The notes under the pieces are model-generated. The model made no database searches, was not told where the DNA came from, and saw nothing but the letters and a program-made list of their open reading frames with translations. The position numbers and the translations under genes were made by a program. DNA of 45,593 bases, taken from contig JAFXZW010000018.1 of assembly GCA_017541035.1 (NCBI GenBank), positions 1 to 45,593 of the forward strand, given 5' to 3'. Of the stretch, positions 15,067-24,334 are shown piece by piece. The first letter of the stretch is position 1; every line of letters starts with the position of its first letter. The stretch comes from Eubacterium sp. Its GTDB lineage: Bacteria > Bacillota > Clostridia > Lachnospirales > Lachnospiraceae.

Positions 15067-15096
15067 CGCCCGGGCCGCGTGGTCCGGGCGATTTTT
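15067..15096 (+). terminator. Terminator after mgtE
   Basis: CGCCCGGGCC (15067-15076) pairs with GGTCCGGGCG (15081-15090), with one G-U pair and a 4-base loop, followed by ATTTTTG. Confidence 0.85.
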
Positions 15097-15145
15097 GTTA
15101 TCATGAATTACGTGACTTACCAATAACACCAGGAAACACCCCGTT

Positions 15146-16189
15146 TCACTGGAAATTGATCTTGTCATAGACCTCAAAATCCACAGATCTGTTATAGGAA
15201 TAGCTGCTGTCGGCAGATTTCAGCCAACCCTCATACAGACTGCGGAAGTAGACATTTCTCTGCTCCCGTTCGATCCTCTCCTTTTTCTTATCCGTAGCGT
15301 CCCGGTCGGTCAGCGCACTCATGTAGAAAATGTGATAACCATACTCCGTTTCGGTAACAAGGCTGTAAGAGCCATCCTCCAGACTATAGAGCATATTTGT
15401 GATATCCTCTCCGTAGGTTTCTTTCATTTCCTCGGGAGATTTCGTTACATAACCTGCATCCTCCAGTCCGTAATATGCCGCCAGCGTTTCGATATCCCGT
15501 TCCTTATTCTCATCCACCGGACTGATCAGTGTGTTATAGGCCTGTACGGCACGGTCATACTGGGCTTTCTTCTCCTCTTCCGGGAGGCGCAGTACCGTTC
15601 CGTTATCCGTCTCCGTATAGCAGGGGAAATACATGTCATAAATTGTGGTCATGCGTGCTTTCTCATCCGACACTTCGATTCCCGCTGCATCCATCATCTT
15701 CTGATAAACCAAGGATGCCAGCTTGTTCTCCTCGATCACGCGGCGTACCAGATTCCGGTCGAGCTCCATTTCCTCCAGTTGTTCATCCGTCAGATTCTTC
15801 CAGAACGCTTCCGTCTCCAGTTCCACTTTTTCTTCATCATCTGCCGTAAGGGAGACGCCATACTGTTCCGCATGGGCTAAAAGCACCTTTACGCGGACGA
15901 TATTGTCGATGATATCCTTTCGGGTAACCGTCAGCAGATCTGTCTTTGCTCCGTCCTTCTCCGTGACGGCCAGGTTCCAGACATCGTTGCCGTAGGTGCG
16001 TTCGTAATCCTGCGCAATGGTCTTTGCATACAGGTAAACCTCACCCAGGGATATGTCCTTTCCCATGAAAGTAAAAACCGTCGTGGTCGACCGCACATTC
16101 TCCTGCGTTCCTCCGCAGGCGGAAAGGAGCAGAGTCAGGATCAGCAGAACCGCCGGCAAAATATGAGCTTTTCTTTTATTCTTACCCAT
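15146..16189 (-). CDS. Parvulin/SurA-like peptidyl-prolyl isomerase lipoprotein
   Basis: This 347-residue exported protein has a lipoprotein signal with lipobox LLSAC near residues 20-24. A SurA-N-like helical region follows (TVTRKDIIDNIVRVKVLLAHAEQYG), then a C-terminal rotamase-like domain (EETYGEDITNMLYSLEDGS.. to TEYGYHIFYMSALTDRD). The start at 16189 (MGKNKRKAH) is preceded by GAAGGAAG; the longer frame lies in the tandem repeats. It is the last gene of the spoVG-to-mfd run and probably folds secreted proteins at the membrane surface. The isomerase domain is degenerate, so activity is uncertain. Confidence 0.82.
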   Translation of the reverse strand: MGKNKRKAHILPAVLLILTLLLSACGGTQENVRSTTTVFTFMGKDISLGEVYLYAKTIAQDYERTYGNDVWNLAVTEKDGAKTDLLTVTRKDIIDNIVRVKVLLAHAEQYGVSLTADDEEKVELETEAFWKNLTDEQLEEMELDRNLVRRVIEENKLASLVYQKMMDAAGIEVSDEKARMTTIYDMYFPCYTETDNGTVLRLPEEEKKAQYDRAVQAYNTLISPVDENKERDIETLAAYYGLEDAGYVTKSPEEMKETYGEDITNMLYSLEDGSYSLVTETEYGYHIFYMSALTDRDATDKKKERIEREQRNVYFRSLYEGWLKSADSSYSYNRSVDFEVYDKINFQ

Positions 16190-16228
16190 CTTTTTTCTTC
16201 CTTCGGGGTGATTCTTCCCCCTGAATAT

Positions 16229-16366
16229 CTTCCCTTCTATGACAGCAGGCAATGTGCCTTACATCTTCCCTTCTATGGCAGCGGGCAATGTGCCTTACGT
16301 CTTCCCTTCTATGACAGCAGGCAATGTGCCTTACGTCTTCCCTTCTATGGCAGCGGAAAATGTGCC
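16229..16366. repeat. Four 36-base tandem repeats spanning the mfd stop codon
   Basis: Units start at 16229, 16265, 16301 and 16337, exactly 36 bases apart. Copies 1-3 are nearly identical and the fourth is partly diverged where it enters mfd. Each of the first three units contains the small palindrome AGGCA-CAT-TGCCT (minus strand). The mfd TAG stop lies in the last copy. They separate mfd from the downstream lipoprotein gene and have no spacer diversity, so this is not a CRISPR array. Confidence 0.88.
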
Positions 16367-19300
16367 TAATCGGGTTCTCCCATACGGATCACCGTCCGGA
16401 TCGCTCCAACCTCTTCCTCTGCGTGCATCAGCAGATCCTCCTGGATCAGCTTTGTATGCGGCACGGCAAAGCCGGACTGCTTCGCCGTGACAAGGTGCAT
16501 ACCCGGATACTTCTTCAGGAGTGCCGGTATTCCTGCCGCATCTACAGCTGTGCCGTTCCTGATCACATAGAACAGCTCGCCCTCCCGGTATTTGATATCC
16601 GTGATGGCTGCCTTCCTGGCCTCTGCCTTAAGAAGCGCCACCCGCAGCAGCTGTTCCACCGGCTTTGGAAGTTCTCCGAAACGGTCCTTCATTTCCTCTT
16701 CGATCAGCTCCGCATCCTCATTCGTCCGGATACGGTAGATTCTTTTATACAGCTCAAGCTTCACGTATTCGCTTCGTACGTAGGCATCCGGAATAAAGGC
16801 ATCTACCGGAATATCCACGGTACAATCCGGCTCATCCTCCTCTTCCTCCGCTTCCTTCCCCTGTTTTTTTCGGATTGCGGAAGAAAGCATCTTCACATAC
16901 AGCTCGTAGCCGACCTCTTCCATATGACCGGACTGGTCGCTGCCCAGCACATTTCCGGCTCCCCGGATTTCCAGATCCTTCATGGATATTTTATATCCTG
17001 AACCCAATTCTGTAAACTCCCGAATCGCAGAAAGCCTCTTTTCCGCCACCTCGCGGATCATTTTATCCTTCCGGTACATAAGAAAAGCGTAGGCATTCCG
17101 GCCGGAACGTCCGACACGTCCCCGCAGCTGGTACAGCTGGGCCAGGCCGAAACGGTCAGCACCGTGGATGATGATGGTATTTACATTCGGAATATCCAGT
17201 CCTGTTTCGATAATGGTCGTGGTGACTAAAATGTCGATCTCCCGGTTCACGAACTCCCGCATCAGCTGCTCCAGCTCCCGGGGTGTCATCTTCCCGTGGG
17301 CAAAAGCGATGGTTGCATCCGGCAGCAGCGTTCTCAGTTCACCGGCCACATCCTCGATAGAGTCCACGCGGTTGTAAACATAGTAAACCTGTCCCTTCCG
17401 CGCCAGCTCTCTGCGGCAGGCCTCCTTGACCATCTCCCGGTCATACTCCATTACATAGGTCTGAATAGGCCGCCGGTCCACGGGAGGCTCCCGGAGGAGG
17501 CTCATATCCCTGATTCCCACCAGACTCATGTGCAGCGTACGGGGAATGGGCGTTGCCGTAAGCGTCAACACATCCACCGTTTTTTTCAGCTGCTTGATCT
17601 TCTCCTTATGACGCACGCCGAACCGCTGTTCCTCGTCGATCACCAGCAGGCCGAGGCTGTGAAAAGCCACGTCCTTTGACAGGATACGATGGGTGCCGAT
17701 CACGATGTCCACTTCACCGGATTTCAGTCCCTTCAGCGTTTCCTTTGTCTCCTTTGGTGTACAGAAACGGGAAAGCATGCGGACATTCACCGGATATGCG
17801 GAAAGCCGGCTCATAAAGGTGTCATAGTGTTGTTGTGCCAGAATGGTGGTGGGAACGAGATAGGCAACCTGCCGGTTGTCCTGCACGGCCTTGAAGGCAG
17901 CCCGGATCGCCACCTCGGTTTTTCCAAAGCCCACGTCGCCACAGATCAGGCGATCCATAATGCGGGGTGATTCCATATCCCGCTTGGTATCTTCGATGGC
18001 CTGCATCTGATCCTGTGTTTCCTCATAGGGAAATGTCTCCTCGAACTCCGTCTGCCAGACCGTATCCTCGGGGTACTGATGTCCGGGTTTATCGAGGCGT
18101 GCGGCATAAAGGCTGATCAATTCCTCTGCCATATCATCCACATGCTTCCGGACACGACTCCGGGTCTTTTCCCATTCGGAGCCCCCCAGCTTATTCAGCT
18201 TCGGCGGATTCGCGGATTTATCGGCATATTTTCCGATCACGGAAAGCTGGTCCACAGGGATAAAGAGCTTCCCTCCGTCTGCGTACTCAATATTGATGTA
18301 ATCCTTCATCCGTCCATCGGTATCTACCTGCTCGATCCCCATGTAAACACCGATTCCATGCCGTTCATGCACGACATAGTCCCCAACGGAAAGCTCACCC
18401 AGGTGGGACAGTTCCTCGCCGCCGGTATACCGCCTTGTATATCGTCTTGTTTTTTTCTTGTCCCGTCTGAACACCTCTGCCTCGGTGAGTACCACAAGGC
18501 CTGCTTCCGGGATAGCAAAGCCCGCTTCCAGTGCTCCGGTCGTGACCATCACCTCGCCGGGTTTCAGAACACGATTTTCATTCTGAGAGAAAAAGGCCGG
18601 TATATCTTCCTCATTCAGGGATTCCGCCAGACGTCTCCCTCTGGTACGGGACTGGGAGAAGAAAAGCACGGACTGCTTCTTTTCCCGGTAATCCTTCAGC
18701 TCCCGGATCATTTCCGAGATTCTTCCTCCGTAGGAAACCATGCTCTGCATATGGAACTCCAGAGGTTCTCCCTGGTGGGGCGTATCCTGGCGGATAAACT
18801 CCGTAAAAACGGCGTCCGTACGCTTCAGCAACCGTTCCATGATCTCCTCATCCGAGAAAAGAATGTCCGCCTGACCGGGAAGAATGTACCCGCCGGACAG
18901 CCGGGATTCCATCGCCATACGGAACTGCTCAAAATAAATGTGCGCCTGCTCCGCCACCAGTCCCGGTTCCCGGATATAAATCCGTGTATCCTTCGGAAGA
19001 TAGTCCAGGAAGGATACCGTTTCGTCATAGAAATAATTCACCAGCGTATCGACATTCGCCGCGCCTGCAAAGTCCTCCATATCCTCCTTGATGGCCTGGA
19101 CAGCCTTTTTGATCCGGGCGTACTGCTCGGTATGAAAGGTCTTTTTGAACTGTGCCGCCGTATCCTGCAGCTCCTGCTCGATCCGATCCATGCCTCTCTT
19201 TTTCTGTTCCGGATCCAGCACGAATTCCGTAGCCGGAAGGATTTCCACCTGCCGGATCTCCTCAATGGAGCGCTGGCTGACAGCATCAAACGCCCGGAGA

Positions 19301-19899
19301 GAGGTGATCTCATCACCCCAGAGTTCCGTGCGGACAGGACATTCCTCCGTCAGTGGAAAGACATCCATGATCCCGCCATGTATGGAAAACTGTCCCGCCA
19401 GCTCCACAGAGGGAACGGACTCGTAGCCCATTTCCGTAAGCCGCTGTCCTACCGTTGAAAGATGAATCTCCTCTCCCACCGAGAGGGTGAGTGAATTCTT
19501 CCGGATCAGGTCCGCCGCAGGAATACGATCCATCAGCCCTTCCACCGTCAGGATCACCACCGTGGGAATTCCCTCCTGCAGTCGCTTAATGATCTCCAGC
19601 CGGCGCCTGGCAGCGAGGTTGCCGTGCACGTCCGCATAATAAAAAAGGACGTCCTTCGCCGGATAGATGAATACATCCCGGTCGTAAAACCGGTAATCCG
19701 CAGCCAGTCTGTCAGCGGATGCATCATCCTTTACCACAACAAGAAGCTGCTTTGTATCGCCGCGTAAAGTCTCCATCACAAGAGGAAGCGCCGTTCCGGA
19801 TACCCCCCACAGGTTCACGGGGGTCTTCCCGAGCCGGATCCTCTCCGATGCCTTCTTTATGCAATTCATACCGGAAACCGGCACCTTTAGCGTATCCAA
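16366..19899 (-). CDS. mfd: Transcription-repair coupling factor
   Basis: This 1177-residue Mfd is an ATP-driven translocase that removes stalled RNA polymerase and recruits UvrA. The N-terminal UvrB-homology region fills roughly residues 1-350. An RNA polymerase-interaction domain follows (SVGDYVVHERHGIGVYMGIE near 510). The helicase core has Walker A GDVGFGKTE near 655, the DEEQRFG box near 752 and the VTTTIIETGLDIPN motif near 905. A C-terminal TRCF domain precedes the stop. The start is TTG at 19899, 4 bases after GGGAG and 17 bases beyond the pth stop. The length is normal, and pth-mfd is an ancient Firmicute neighbourhood. Confidence 0.97.
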   Translation of the reverse strand: MDTLKVPVSGMNCIKKASERIRLGKTPVNLWGVSGTALPLVMETLRGDTKQLLVVVKDDASADRLAADYRFYDRDVFIYPAKDVLFYYADVHGNLAARRRLEIIKRLQEGIPTVVILTVEGLMDRIPAADLIRKNSLTLSVGEEIHLSTVGQRLTEMGYESVPSVELAGQFSIHGGIMDVFPLTEECPVRTELWGDEITSLRAFDAVSQRSIEEIRQVEILPATEFVLDPEQKKRGMDRIEQELQDTAAQFKKTFHTEQYARIKKAVQAIKEDMEDFAGAANVDTLVNYFYDETVSFLDYLPKDTRIYIREPGLVAEQAHIYFEQFRMAMESRLSGGYILPGQADILFSDEEIMERLLKRTDAVFTEFIRQDTPHQGEPLEFHMQSMVSYGGRISEMIRELKDYREKKQSVLFFSQSRTRGRRLAESLNEEDIPAFFSQNENRVLKPGEVMVTTGALEAGFAIPEAGLVVLTEAEVFRRDKKKTRRYTRRYTGGEELSHLGELSVGDYVVHERHGIGVYMGIEQVDTDGRMKDYINIEYADGGKLFIPVDQLSVIGKYADKSANPPKLNKLGGSEWEKTRSRVRKHVDDMAEELISLYAARLDKPGHQYPEDTVWQTEFEETFPYEETQDQMQAIEDTKRDMESPRIMDRLICGDVGFGKTEVAIRAAFKAVQDNRQVAYLVPTTILAQQHYDTFMSRLSAYPVNVRMLSRFCTPKETKETLKGLKSGEVDIVIGTHRILSKDVAFHSLGLLVIDEEQRFGVRHKEKIKQLKKTVDVLTLTATPIPRTLHMSLVGIRDMSLLREPPVDRRPIQTYVMEYDREMVKEACRRELARKGQVYYVYNRVDSIEDVAGELRTLLPDATIAFAHGKMTPRELEQLMREFVNREIDILVTTTIIETGLDIPNVNTIIIHGADRFGLAQLYQLRGRVGRSGRNAYAFLMYRKDKMIREVAEKRLSAIREFTELGSGYKISMKDLEIRGAGNVLGSDQSGHMEEVGYELYVKMLSSAIRKKQGKEAEEEEDEPDCTVDIPVDAFIPDAYVRSEYVKLELYKRIYRIRTNEDAELIEEEMKDRFGELPKPVEQLLRVALLKAEARKAAITDIKYREGELFYVIRNGTAVDAAGIPALLKKYPGMHLVTAKQSGFAVPHTKLIQEDLLMHAEEEVGAIRTVIRMGEPD

Positions 19900-19916
19900 T
19901 GATCTCCCGTCCTTTT

Positions 19917-20480
19917 CTAGACTCCGTTAAACCGGTTCTGCGCTTCACCAACGCCTGATTCGATAATGGTCTTTGCCGCTGCTGCCGCCCGATCACAGGC
20001 ATCGCGCATCTGCGGCAGCTCCTCCTTCGGGAAATGCCCCAGCACGTAGTCAACCATATCATAATCCTCCGGTTTCTTTCCGACACCCACGCGGATCCGG
20101 ATAAAATCCTCTGTCCCAATACACTGAATGATATTCTTCAGGCCGTTGTGCCCCCCGGCGCTTCCCTTCTCCCGGATACGGATCCTCCCCACATCCAGTG
20201 CCACGTCATCACAGAAAACGATCAGCTCCGCAGGCGTAAGCCGGTAAAAATTCATCAGCTGCTGAACCGCCTCTCCGGACAGATTCATGTATGTCTGCGG
20301 CATGGCAAGAACACATTTCTCACCTGCCACAACACCATGTCCGGTAATGCTCTTCCCCTCTTTTTTATTCAGGGAAATGTTCCATTCATCCGCCAGCGCC
20401 ACAAGCGCCGAAAAGCCGGCATTGTGCCTCGTGCCGGCATATTTTGTGCCCGGATTACCCAGGCCGACGATCAGTTTCAT
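19917..20480 (-). CDS. pth: Peptidyl-tRNA hydrolase
   Basis: This 187-residue Pth releases peptides from prematurely dissociated peptidyl-tRNA. The start at 20480 gives MKLIVGLGNPGTKYAGTRHN with the catalytic His in TRHNAGF, and has AAGGGAG upstream. Further marks are PQTYMNLSG, FCDDVALDVG with the conserved Asp, and GSAGGHNGLKNI. The extended frame upstream to 20531 would overlap glmU and lacks family similarity. The gene lies 47 bases after the glmU-like gene and 17 before mfd. Confidence 0.96.
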   Translation of the reverse strand: MKLIVGLGNPGTKYAGTRHNAGFSALVALADEWNISLNKKEGKSITGHGVVAGEKCVLAMPQTYMNLSGEAVQQLMNFYRLTPAELIVFCDDVALDVGRIRIREKGSAGGHNGLKNIIQCIGTEDFIRIRVGVGKKPEDYDMVDYVLGHFPKEELPQMRDACDRAAAAAKTIIESGVGEAQNRFNGV

Positions 20481-20527
20481 TGTCGGTTCTTCTCCCTTTT
20501 GCCCGGAAGCATGCCAAAAAAAGAGGT

Positions 20528-21262
20528 TCATGCTTTCTTTTCCTTCATGATCTGTTCCGCCGTCTTCAGCTGTTCCTTCGTATTCACTCCAAGGATCTCG
20601 GTCACATCCTCCACCGGCATGGCATCTACTCTGCCTCCGGCCGCCTTGATCAGCTCAATGGTGTCCGTGAGATAATACTCACCCTGAGCATTATCATTCG
20701 TAAGCTTTCCGAGGCTGTCCCGAAGCATGGCCGTATCGAAGAGATACATGCCCGAATTGATCTCGCAGACTTCCTTCTCCTCCGGAGTACAGTCCTTATC
20801 CTCCGTGATCTTAAGGAAATGTCCCTCCGCGTCGCGAATGATCCTTCCGTACCCCTTCGGATCCTCCAAAATCGCGGAAAGCACCGTCACCCCGTTTCCT
20901 GCCTTCTCATGTGCATCCGCCAGCTGACGCAGGGTACGAGCGGAAATCAGCGGCGTATCGCCGCAGAGAACCATGGTGCTTCCTTCGGTTCCCAGCTGCT
21001 CCTTTGCACAGAGTACTGCATGTCCCGTCCCCAGCTGTTCTGTCTGCTCCGCGTAGAGAACGCTGTCTCCCAGTTCTGCGTGAACTTCCTCGCTCTTATA
21101 TCCCGCAATAACTACGATTCTGTCCGCCCCCGCCTCTCTGGCCGCTTCGATCACGTGGCAGACCATGGGCTTTCCCATGCAGCGGTGAAGTACCTTCGGC
21201 AGTTCGGATTCCATACGGGTTCCCTTTCCCGCTGCCAGGATCAAACCTGTTAAATGTTCCAT
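20528..21262 (-). CDS. glmU: GlmU-type uridylyltransferase domain protein lacking the acetyltransferase half
   Basis: This 244-residue nucleotidyltransferase begins GLILAAGKGTRMESELPKVL, the signature of the GlmU N-terminal pyrophosphorylase that makes UDP-GlcNAc from UTP and GlcNAc-1-phosphate. It also has EQLGTGHAVLCA, LCGDTPLI, CEINSGMYLFD and NDNAQGEYYLTD, all typical of GlmU. Full GlmU is about 450-460 residues, with a C-terminal left-handed beta-helix that acetylates GlcN-1-phosphate. Here the protein ends cleanly after VTEILGVNTKEQLKTAEQIM, where that half would begin. No remnant follows; pth starts 47 bases later. Synteny (spoVG before, pth and mfd after) supports orthology to gcaD/glmU. 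The acetyltransferase step must be elsewhere. Confidence 0.88.
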   Translation of the reverse strand: MEHLTGLILAAGKGTRMESELPKVLHRCMGKPMVCHVIEAAREAGADRIVVIAGYKSEEVHAELGDSVLYAEQTEQLGTGHAVLCAKEQLGTEGSTMVLCGDTPLISARTLRQLADAHEKAGNGVTVLSAILEDPKGYGRIIRDAEGHFLKITEDKDCTPEEKEVCEINSGMYLFDTAMLRDSLGKLTNDNAQGEYYLTDTIELIKAAGGRVDAMPVEDVTEILGVNTKEQLKTAEQIMKEKKA

Positions 21263-21345
21263 ATCTCCGTCCCTTTCCTGCTATCTCATGATGCTTTCCC
21301 AAACCGGATATCATCATGACTCTCATACGCTGTGACTATTACGCA

Positions 21346-21373
21346 AGAAAACCACCGGAGCCATCCGGTGGTT
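21346..21373 (-). terminator. Terminator between spoVG and the glmU-like gene
   Basis: On the minus strand AACCACCGG and CCGGTGGTT (plus 21365-21373 and 21350-21358) form a 9-bp stem with a 6-base loop, followed by TTCTTG. Partial read-through would link spoVG to glmU. Confidence 0.75.
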
Positions 21374-21390
21374 CTTTTCTTGTGAAGCAC

Positions 21391-21669
21391 TTACATCATC
21401 TCTTCCGGTTCTTCAAAGGATGTCTGTTCATACTTCTCCAGAATAAGATTCTGGATCATTTCTCTGGTAGAAGAATTAATGGGATGTGCGATATCCCTGA
21501 ATTCTCCGTCAGATGATTTGCGGCTGGGCATTGCGATGAATAGTCCCTTTTCCCCTTCGATCACCTTAATGTCATGAATAACAAATTCATTGTCAATGGT
21601 GATCGACACGACGGCACGCATCTTGCCTTCTCTGGCAACCCGGCGCACTCTAACATCCGTGATTTGCAT
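21391..21669 (-). CDS. spoVG: SpoVG regulatory protein
   Basis: This 92-residue SpoVG is a small nucleic-acid-binding protein conserved in Firmicutes and named for its role in spore cortex formation. The N-terminal [11 protein letters not shown] strand and the [22 protein letters not shown] core are diagnostic. The length matches the family. AGGAGG lies 10 bases before the ATG. Its position upstream of glmU, pth and mfd mirrors the Bacillus spoVG-gcaD-pth-mfd region, although yabJ, prs and ctc are missing here. Confidence 0.96.
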   Translation of the reverse strand: MQITDVRVRRVAREGKMRAVVSITIDNEFVIHDIKVIEGEKGLFIAMPSRKSSDGEFRDIAHPINSSTREMIQNLILEKYEQTSFEEPEEMM

Positions 21670-21744
21670 GTGTAATTTTCCTCCTGTAAATCATTTTTGA
21701 CCGACAATATTTGCTGCATTTATCGATCGTGCAATTCCCTCAGC

Positions 21745-22878
21745 TTACAGCGTATACCGGAAGCTCTTCTCAACGATGATCTTCGGCTTCCCCGCTTCAC
21801 CGGTATGAACCGTATTGGCCCGAATAGTATCTCTGGACTCAATAATGCAGTTCTCCAGATAGCAGTTGTCTCCGATATGGACATCATTCAGAATGATGGA
21901 ATTCTTGATCACGCAGTTATTGCCTACATAAACCTTCTTGAAGAGGACGGAATTCTCAACGGTACCGTTGATGATACATCCACTTGCGATCAGGCTGTTG
22001 GTTGCTACTGCATCCGAATTGTACTTTGCGGGGGGAAGATCTTCCACCTTCGTGTATACCCCAGGCTGCTGCCGGAAGAAATAATCCCTTACATCCCGCT
22101 TAAGGAAATCCATATTTGTCCGATAGTAAGAATCAACCGATCCGACATTCCGCCAGTAGCTCTCCAGGCGGTAAGCATTGATCTTCTTGACATTCTTATA
22201 ACGGATCAGAATATCCTTTACAAAGTCCGTGCGTCCCTCAGCTGCACAGGCTTCCAGAAGCTCTATCAGCTGACGGCGGCGGATCACATAAACGCCGATG
22301 GATACGGTGCCTGTCTCGGCTACGATGGGCTTCTCCTCGAAGTCCTCAACCCGGTTATTATCACCGAGCTTTACAACACCGAAACGACTGATATCATCTT
22401 CCTCCGGGGACAGATCCTTCGTTACGATCGTGATATCTGCGCCCTTTGCGATATGATCCTCAAGAACCTTATTGTAGTCCAGCTTGTAGATACCATCGCC
22501 GGATGCGATCACCACATAGGGCTCATGGGCATCCTTCAGGAAGTTAATATTCTGATACAGCGCATCCGCTGTTCCCTTGTACCAATAGCTGTTGGTGGTC
22601 GTAATGGTCGGTGTGAAAATGTACAGACCGCCCTGCTTTCTTCCGAAATCCCACCATTTGGAGGAATTCAGGTGTTCGTTCAGGGATCTCGAATTATACT
22701 GCGTATATACTGCAACCCGCTGAATATGGGAGTTGGACATATTTGACAGAGCGAAGTCGATCGCTCTGTAGCAGCCTGCCACCGGCATTGCCGCAACGGC
22801 ACGTTTTGCGGAGAGTTCCTCCATCCTGCTGCTGTTTCCGCCTGCTAAAATGATTCCGATCGCTCTCAAATTACTCAC
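21745..22878 (-). CDS. glgD: GlgD, regulatory subunit of ADP-glucose pyrophosphorylase
   Basis: This 377-residue GlgD is the non-catalytic partner of GlgC in glycogen synthesis of Firmicutes. The N-terminal nucleotidyltransferase fold ([20 protein letters not shown]) lacks the canonical GxGxRLxPLT loop of active enzymes, which fits a regulatory role. A short left-handed beta-helix follows ([20 protein letters not shown]). The start is a GTG at 22878 that overlaps the glgC stop (GTGAGTAA), so translation is coupled. The gene ends just upstream of the spoVG leader. Confidence 0.94.
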   Translation of the reverse strand: MSNLRAIGIILAGGNSSRMEELSAKRAVAAMPVAGCYRAIDFALSNMSNSHIQRVAVYTQYNSRSLNEHLNSSKWWDFGRKQGGLYIFTPTITTTNSYWYKGTADALYQNINFLKDAHEPYVVIASGDGIYKLDYNKVLEDHIAKGADITIVTKDLSPEEDDISRFGVVKLGDNNRVEDFEEKPIVAETGTVSIGVYVIRRRQLIELLEACAAEGRTDFVKDILIRYKNVKKINAYRLESYWRNVGSVDSYYRTNMDFLKRDVRDYFFRQQPGVYTKVEDLPPAKYNSDAVATNSLIASGCIINGTVENSVLFKKVYVGNNCVIKNSIILNDVHIGDNCYLENCIIESRDTIRANTVHTGEAGKPKIIVEKSFRYTL

Positions 22879-24139
22879 CTGCCTTTATGATACTTGAACC
22901 GCTGGCCAGTACGCCGCCCGGGTACTCGTCAATAGTAGTTGCGCCGATAATCGCCGTATTCTTTCCGATGGTCACACCGTCCGGAATTACGGAATTCTCA
23001 CCGATTGTTGCAAGTCCAAATGCATAAATATGCGGTGCAAAGTCATTCGGAACCTCTTCTCCGATGCCGAGCTTTACATTCTTGCCGACCTGTACGCCTT
23101 CTGCCAGGATCGCCTTGTCCAGAACACAGTCATCACCAATGGATACACCATTCATGATAATGGAATTCTTGACTACGGTCCCCTTGCCGATGGTTACGCC
23201 GGAGCCGATGACCGAATTCTCCACATCACCGTGGATCTCGGTACCCTCACCGATGATGGATTTGCCGACCTTGCTTCCCTCAGCGATATACTGAGGCGGA
23301 AGGTTATCGCTCTTCGTATAGATCCGCCAGAACTCCTCATACAGATTGAACTCGGGGATGATATCCACAAGCTCCATATTAGCTTCCCAGTAGGAGCCGA
23401 GGGTTCCGACATCCTTCCAGTAGCCCTTGAAATCATAAGCGCAGATCTTCTTTCCCTGCTCATGAATATGAGGAATGATATGCTTTCCGAAATCGCAGGA
23501 AGGTACATCCTTCATCTCGATCAGTGCATCCCTGAGAACGGGCCAGCTGAAAATGTAGATACCCATGGAAGCCTTGTTGCTCCGTGGCTTCTCGGGTTTT
23601 TCCTCGAATTCATGGATCACACCCTGATCATCCGTGATCACCACGCCGAAACGGCTTGCTTCCTCAATGGGAACCTGATAGGTTGCCAGGGTTGCATCCG
23701 CATGCGAGGACTTGTGATAATCCAACATTACCTCATAATCCATTTTATAGATATGGTCACCGGAAAGGATCAGAACATAATCCGGATTATAGTACTCCAT
23801 GTACTCCAGATTCTGATAGATCGCATTGGCCGTTCCCGTATACCACTGACTGCTTCCGCTCTTCTCATAAGGAGGAAGAACCGTGACGCCGCCGAAATTA
23901 CGGTCCAGATCCCAGGGCATACCGATACCGATATGCTGATTCAGTCGGAGCGGACGGTACTGTGTCAGGACACCCACCGTATCCACGCCGGAATTGATGC
24001 AGTTACTGAGCGGAAAATCTATGATCTTATACTTTCCGCCAAAAGCAACCGCAGGCTTTGCAAGCTTCGAGGTAAGAACGCCGAGACGGCTTCCCTGTCC
24101 CCCTGCGAGAAGCATTGCTATCATTTCTTTCTTAACCAT
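22871..24139 (-). CDS. glgC: Glucose-1-phosphate adenylyltransferase GlgC
   Basis: This 422-residue catalytic subunit makes ADP-glucose from ATP and glucose-1-phosphate, the committed step of glycogen synthesis. It begins [20 protein letters not shown] after a 7-residue lead, the nucleotide-binding loop. [15 protein letters not shown] and [13 protein letters not shown] are active-site segments. The C-terminal beta-helix repeats run from about residue 290. The start at 24139 (MVKKEM) has AAGGGG 7 bases upstream. It forms an operon with glgD; no glycogen synthase or branching enzyme is in the window. Confidence 0.96.
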   Translation of the reverse strand: MVKKEMIAMLLAGGQGSRLGVLTSKLAKPAVAFGGKYKIIDFPLSNCINSGVDTVGVLTQYRPLRLNQHIGIGMPWDLDRNFGGVTVLPPYEKSGSSQWYTGTANAIYQNLEYMEYYNPDYVLILSGDHIYKMDYEVMLDYHKSSHADATLATYQVPIEEASRFGVVITDDQGVIHEFEEKPEKPRSNKASMGIYIFSWPVLRDALIEMKDVPSCDFGKHIIPHIHEQGKKICAYDFKGYWKDVGTLGSYWEANMELVDIIPEFNLYEEFWRIYTKSDNLPPQYIAEGSKVGKSIIGEGTEIHGDVENSVIGSGVTIGKGTVVKNSIIMNGVSIGDDCVLDKAILAEGVQVGKNVKLGIGEEVPNDFAPHIYAFGLATIGENSVIPDGVTIGKNTAIIGATTIDEYPGGVLASGSSIIKAGE

Positions 24140-24231
24140 ACTGTCACCCCTTTTTTGCATAACCCCCGCTTTTTCCTGCTTTCAGAAAGGCGCGGAAGAA
24201 GCTTTTTTTCGCTGTATGCAGCATATGATTC

Positions 24232-24240
24232 ATTATAGCA
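24232..24240 (-). promoter_or_regulatory. Extended -10 promoter of glgCD
   Basis: The minus strand reads TGC followed by TATAAT (plus 24232-24237), an extended -10, about 93 bases before the glgC start. The -35 region (TTGTTT, 20 bases away) is weak, as expected for this promoter class. A palindrome TTTTTACGGGTAAAAA lies upstream near 24288-24303. Confidence 0.6.
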
Positions 24241-24334
24241 TGGAATTTCAGAAAATAAAACAATATTTTTGTCGAAAATGTCCAGTTTTTACCCGTAAAA
24301 ATGTCAAGGTTTGTAACTGCTAACCGTTTTTTCC

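Noticed and set aside
16229-16366. CRISPR array
   Set aside because: Units are contiguous with no unique spacers, and no cas gene is present.
18079-19458. 459-residue plus-strand open frame opposite mfd
   Set aside because: It is antisense to a certain gene and its composition follows the mfd codon pattern.
21670-21744. Sigma-H promoter upstream of spoVG
   Set aside because: AGGGAATT is only a loose match and no fitting -10 lies at the right distance.
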